A stretch of 64,000 bases of DNA from Symbiodinium microadriaticum (taxonomy: Eukaryota; Sar; Dinophyceae; Suessiales; Symbiodiniaceae). Location: assembly GCA_001939145.1 (NCBI GenBank), contig LSRX01001218.1, forward strand, positions 76,314 through 140,313. Reading direction: 5' to 3'. Shown here one piece after another: positions 60,349-64,000 of this stretch. Both the position numbers and the translations under genes were made by a program. The first letter of the stretch is position 1. Every line of letters begins with the position of its first letter. The notes below the pieces were generated by a model. It had not been told where the DNA came from. It ran no database searches and saw nothing but the letters and a program-made list of their open reading frames with translations.

Positions 60349-60424
60349 AACCCTAAATCCGAACCTGAGCCCGGCCTCGACCCGCGAAAACCCGACCCCT
60401 CGGACTTCTCTAGGAATCACGGTT

Positions 60425-60560
60425 TTAGGGTCTAGGGGTTTAGGGTTGAGGAGTTGAGGGTTTAGGGTTTAGAGGTTTAGGGTTTAGGGCTTTAGGTTTT
60501 AGGGCTTTAGGGTGTTTGGGGTTTTAGGGTTTTAGGCTTTCAGGCTTTTATAGGGTTTTA
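60425..60560 (+). repeat. TTTAGGG array
   Basis: TTTAGGG, TTTTAGGG and TTTAGGCTTT units, opposite in orientation to the array before the gap. Confidence 0.75.
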
Positions 60561-60598
60561 GGACGGGAAGGAACCTAACCCTTCTAAGGACTTCTATG

Positions 60599-60715
60599 CC
60601 CAGACCCCCGGAAGGATCTAGAAAGCAGATCCCCTAATTTGGGACCACTAAAGAGTACTTTAAACCTAAACCTTAAACCTTACAGGATCTACTTCTTGGA
60701 TCCTGCCGGATGTCA
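60599..60715 (+). mobile_element. Inverted-repeat element, family H, copy 4
   Basis: Left arm CCCAGACCCCCGGAAGGATC; right arm GGATCCTGCCGGATGTCAGG. In the core a heptad-like piece (AAACCTAAACCTTAAACC) replaces the usual sequence. Confidence 0.7.
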
Positions 60716-60719
60716 GGGT

Positions 60720-61375
60720 GGGAATCATACGGCGAGCCGCATCCTGCCTTAAGGACGAAATGAACCCTAGATGGGTTTAGGGTTCAAAGGCCATATAGGG
60801 ATTCATAGTATAGGGGTCTAGAGCCCCTGCCTTTAAGAGTCATTTGGTCCTTGAGGTGCTTTGGACTTCCGTAGGAATCACAAGAAGGGACCGACGCCTT
60901 CGAAGAGCGTATATTCCGCGCAAAGCACTCTACACACTAAACCCTAAACCCTACCCCTTGTAAGGACGTATATTCAGCGCAAAGCAGCCGCAGCCCAAAA
61001 CCCCCTTGAGGTTTAGGTTTCAGGGGGCCCCTCCGGTTCATTTAGGGTTTAGGGTTTTGGGGTTTAGGGGTTAGGGGCTTAGGGGTTTAGGGGTTTAGGG
61101 TCTAGGGTCTAGGGTTTAGGGTTTAGGGGTTTAGGGGTTTAGAGGTTTAGGGGTTTAGGGGTTTAGGGTTTGGGAGTTTAGGGTTTAGGGTTTTCGGGTT
61201 TAGGGTTACGAACAGGTTACTTTTTGACGACCAAGCGGATCTAATAGAGGATGCTTGCAAAGGCAGTATAAGGGGCTGTTACCACGAAATTACATATTCC
61301 AACCCCCCCTAGAAACCTCGAAGACCCTACATCCGAAACTTTCCTAAAAACGCGTTTAGGGTTTAGGGGTTTAAG
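60720..61375. other. Gene-free interval with TTTAGGG array
   Basis: A TTTAGGG array runs at 61038-61205. A block GTATATTC(A/C)GCGCAAAGCA occurs twice, near 60908 and 60968. Confidence 0.5.
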
Positions 61376-61409
61376 GGGTTTAGGGTTGAGGGTTTAGGGC
61401 CCTAAACCC

Positions 61410-61535
61410 AGTCTTAAGCAAGGCAAGAGGCATATCCGAGAATCTCTTCCAATCGAACTGCTCTCCAAGGGTATCCACATCTCCGCCGATCACGAAAAGA
61501 TTCCGGGGATCCTCGGTAGTCTTCTTCTTGGAAGT
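61410..61535 (-). CDS. Short exon framed by telomere-like heptads on both sides
   Basis: Minus-strand frame SKKKTTEDPRNLFVIGGDVD, TLGEQFDWKRFSDMPLALLK. TTTAGGG/CCCTAAA heptads directly border both ends, and the open frame becomes repeat translation (LNPKP) beyond them. No family recognised. It shows again that heptads sit in the flanking introns. Confidence 0.4.
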
Positions 61536-61539
61536 TAGG

Positions 61540-62044
61540 GGTTTAGGGTTTAGGGCCTTCAATGCTAAACCCTACCCACTTTGCATGCAGAAGCACAGGA
61601 TTTTAGGGTTTTAGGCTTCCGGCTTTCAAGCTATGGCTTTAGGGTTTAGGACGTTAGGACTCTAAGGTTTAGGGTCTCGGCGTTAGTTTAGCGTCCGAGA
61701 AATCCACACTTCCCAGGTAGGGTGTTGAGGGTTTAAGTTTCCGCTGGGGCTGCTGCGGCTTAGGGTCTACGGTTTGAGGGTTCGGGCTTAGGCTTCAGGG
61801 TTTAGGGCTGTAGTGTCTATTGCGTAGGATCTGCGCGACATCGTCGTAGCCCAAGAATGTCAACAAAAAAGCGTTACAGTGCAAAACAAGAAACTCAGAA
61901 TCCGGTTTTTTTGGTGTCTTTGAGGCTTACAGGTCAGGCATTCTGGAGAGATTCTGAAACCCAGATTGCCTAAAGTCAGATCCGACAATACACTGTAGCG
62001 ATTGCTTCAAAGCCCAGATTACGGCAAGGTATCAAAGTTTAGGA
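61540..62044. other. Interval without a supported gene
   Basis: TTTAGGG-like pieces (61590-61690, 61780-61810) and unique sequence. Confidence 0.4.
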
Positions 62045-62170
62045 TTTCTGTATAGTAGAAGCCCAAAAATTGGAAACCCACTAGCTTCAATCCTTACGAG
62101 TAATGTATAAGGAATCCCAGCAAGATTTGTCCTTAATCAGGCTTCCAACTTTTTGGGGTGTTCTGTAGCG
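62045..62170. mobile_element. Inverted-repeat element, family N, copy 2
   Basis: TATAGTAGAAGCCCAAAAATTGGAAACCC at one end (given here as two words: TATAGTAGAAGCCC and AAAAATTGGAAACCC) and TTCCAACTTTTTGGGGTG at the other; CTTCAATCCTTA and AAGGAATCCCAGC in the core match copy 1. Confidence 0.5.
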
Positions 62171-62229
62171 AGGTTCAGTGAAACAGCAGTAGAACACCTT
62201 ATGGGGTGCAGGGCTCAGGGGCTTGGCTT

Positions 62230-62515
62230 TGAAAACCCTAAAACCCTGAAACCCTAAAACCCCAAAACCCTGAAACCCTAAAACCCTCAAGCCCTAAAAA
62301 CCCTAAAACCCGAAAGCCCTAAAACCCTAAAACACTAAACCCAAAAAGCCCTTGCGGAGCTTCCGGAACCATTCTTCTTGGATTTTGTATTTGGGGAAGT
62401 ATATGAGAATTAGATACTTGGACCTTGGGGCTAGGGTTTATAAGGCTCGAAGGGTTTAGGGTTTAGGGTTTAGGCGTTAGGGTTTAGGGTTTAGGCTTTA
62501 AGGGCCGAAGGGCAA
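62230..62515. repeat. Opposed heptad tracts
   Basis: CCCTAAAA/CCCTGAAA-type at 62233-62345, TTTAGGG-type at 62453-62510. Confidence 0.75.
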
Positions 62516-62824
62516 CTAACTCCCTACGACCCTCTTCCCTCCCTTGCACGCTGGGTTGCGGAAACGTACGGCGAAAGGAGGGATGCATACTCCTCAGCCT
62601 GCGCAGAACCCGAAACTCAACCTACAGAATTCTGTTGGAGCCATATTTAAAATAGTAAGTTTTGATCCCCAAACTCTTACAGTAGTTTTGTAAAGCTGGG
62701 CTTACGACTAAGTTGTGCTTATGACGAATTTACAGCGTTTAGGGTTTAGGGTTTTCGCTTCGAGTTCAGGATCTTAGCCACGCTAAAGATAGATTCCACG
62801 GAGAAGACCTCTTGGGCTTTCTCC

Positions 62825-62922
62825 GTACCATAGGCCCCTAAGTAGTTCTTTTTTATGGTTTATATGTAGAACCCTATAAGGTACTCCCAAAAAGGAACAG
62901 CTTAGGGGCCTATGGGGGTACC
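62825..62922. mobile_element. Inverted-repeat element, family C, copy 6
   Basis: Arms GTACCATAGGCCCCTAAGTA and the complement CTTAGGGGCCTATGGGGGTAC; core GTTTATATGTAGAACCCTAT as in copy 2. Confidence 0.8.
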
Positions 62923-62941
62923 AATCCACGAGCCCCCGTTC

Positions 62942-63225
62942 ACGCGTGCAGTCTGGTGCTTGTGCTGGCAGAGGAAACACCCAGAAAGATGTTTCCGACT
63001 TGATATCCCACACCTCGGACCCCCACGATAGCCAACAGCAAGTGTACTTCAAAAGGAAACCCTATGTCAGCCAACTGAGAGACAGAAAGAACATCAGGAT
63101 CCAAAACCCTAAACCCCAGACCCCTAGCCGCCCTAGCCCTAAACCCCGGACCCCGAAAGAATATCTGGCATGGACAGCGCTGTAAGCAATCCTCAATGTC
63201 CTGAACTCGCAACTTGTGAGTCTTC
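62942..63225 (-). CDS. Putative two-exon coding piece, unknown
   Basis: Minus strand. A first piece (about 63155-63225) reads HKLRVQDIEDCLQRCPCQIF. Heptad-like sequence follows, then a strong acceptor (CTTTCTGTCTCTCAG) and a second piece (about 63090-62942): LADIGFPFEVHLLLAIVGVR, GVGYQVGNIFLGVSSAST. It is hydrophobic in part. Another frame over the second piece is also open, so the frame is uncertain. Confidence 0.35.
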
Positions 63226-63229
63226 GGCT

Positions 63230-63940
63230 TTAGGGCTTGTCGGCTTTTGGATTTTAAAAGGGTATAAGGGCTACTGTAAGGGTCGCTATAAGGGCTCCAC
63301 AAGGGTTCTAGACGGTTAGAATCATGAAGCTTCAGGAATAGCAGAATAGCATCACTAACTACTCCGACTCGACCCCTATATTAGGGCTTCTGGGTTCAGG
63401 ATTTAGGCTTCTAGGCTTACGGCGGCGTGGTCCGGCTTTCAGGGCTTCTGTGGCCGGGCCTGCGCTTCAGGGTGAAGTGGGCATCGGATTCTTGAGCTTT
63501 TTTCGGGGTTAAGCGGTTGGGAACTTTAAGATATTAGGTGACGCAAACAGTGAAGGTTTTGCCTTTTCAGGGTTGGGCGGTTTCAGTAGGGGCAGGGCCG
63601 GTGTACCCCCCGGTTGCGCCTTCTCCGTCATCAAGCCACCCACAAGGATAGGCACCAGAGTAAATTTCTGGTCCTGCGCTTGACTGACCGGGCCCAACTG
63701 TGCGGCAGCGGACTAAAACGTAAGCCGTAAACTCTGAAACCCAGCCACAAAACCCGGCGAATCTGCCCTAAACCCTGAACCCATGTTAAGGCTTCAGCCA
63801 GCGCTTCTGAAGCCTCAGGCTAGGCATCATGCTATCCCGACCCCCCGTGAAGAGAAGCCCGACCCCCCGTGAAGAACGAACCTTATCATGATGTACGACG
63901 GGGATGAAGCACACTATCATCTACATAAGGAATTAAATAA
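63230..63940. other. Interval without a supported gene
   Basis: Unique sequence. GCCCGACCCCCCGTGAAGA repeats in tandem near 63836-63875. No heptads beyond isolated words. Confidence 0.4.
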
Positions 63941-63944
63941 ATAA

Positions 63945-63988
63945 ATAATATATATATATATGCATTTGCATATATATATATATATAGC
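63945..63988. repeat. TA microsatellite
   Basis: TATATATATATATGCATTTG followed by another TA run; the two halves form a palindrome around TGCATTTGCA. Confidence 0.85.
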
Positions 63989-64000
63989 TAGAACTATCTA

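Overview
The window looks like nuclear DNA of a dinoflagellate, most likely of the Symbiodiniaceae/Suessiales type. Three things support this. First, reverse transcriptase motifs in the large retroelement ([38 protein letters not shown]) resemble the LINE proteins abundant in that group. Second, the telomere-type heptad TTTAGGG/CCCTAAA occurs throughout. Third, the small coding pieces are split by short introns, some with non-canonical borders. I see no bacterial-type operon, rRNA, tRNA or CRISPR array. The genus is inference.

Layout. About 1-33.4 kb and 47.8-64 kb are gene-poor. They are a mosaic of (i) degenerate TTTAGGG/CCCTAAA tracts in both orientations, (ii) at least twelve families of short (about 60-230 bp) inverted-repeat, MITE-like elements present in two or more copies, some nested, (iii) simple repeats, and (iv) short coding pieces, mostly on the minus strand. 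The coding pieces include a zinc-binding exon (21.7-22.2 kb), a WWE-domain exon (21.06-21.27 kb), coiled-coil exons (17.9-20.7 kb) and the start of a PARP-like catalytic domain (16.9 kb); together these may form one minus-strand gene. Others are a DXD-type sugar transferase exon (24.4-24.8 kb), an unknown gene at 6.2-7.3 kb, an unknown gene at 57.2-57.6 kb, and several orphan exons.

The centre (33.5-47.5 kb) is a nearly complete, very large LINE-like retrotransposon on the plus strand, bordered by TATG and TA simple repeats. ORF1 is a coiled-coil protein. A single TAG separates it from an 8.5 kb open frame in the same reading frame. That frame holds four divergent copies of a roughly 325-residue module, then an RNase H, then the first motif of an AP-type endonuclease. 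A +1 frame change leads into the rest of the endonuclease, the reverse transcriptase and two C2H2-like zinc fingers. A decayed relative of a different LINE lies on the minus strand at 49.7-51.1 kb.

The most interesting theme is how the repeats and the genes interact. At 20.5-20.7 kb an inverted-repeat element with a 13-bp target duplication sits inside a coding exon, and its removal restores the frame. At 6.87-7.0 kb another inverted repeat forms a perfect GT-AG intron. At 57.36-57.42 kb a tract of telomere-like heptads is itself an intron flanked by a six-base direct repeat. This suggests introner-like intron creation by several element families, and possibly by telomere-repeat tracts.
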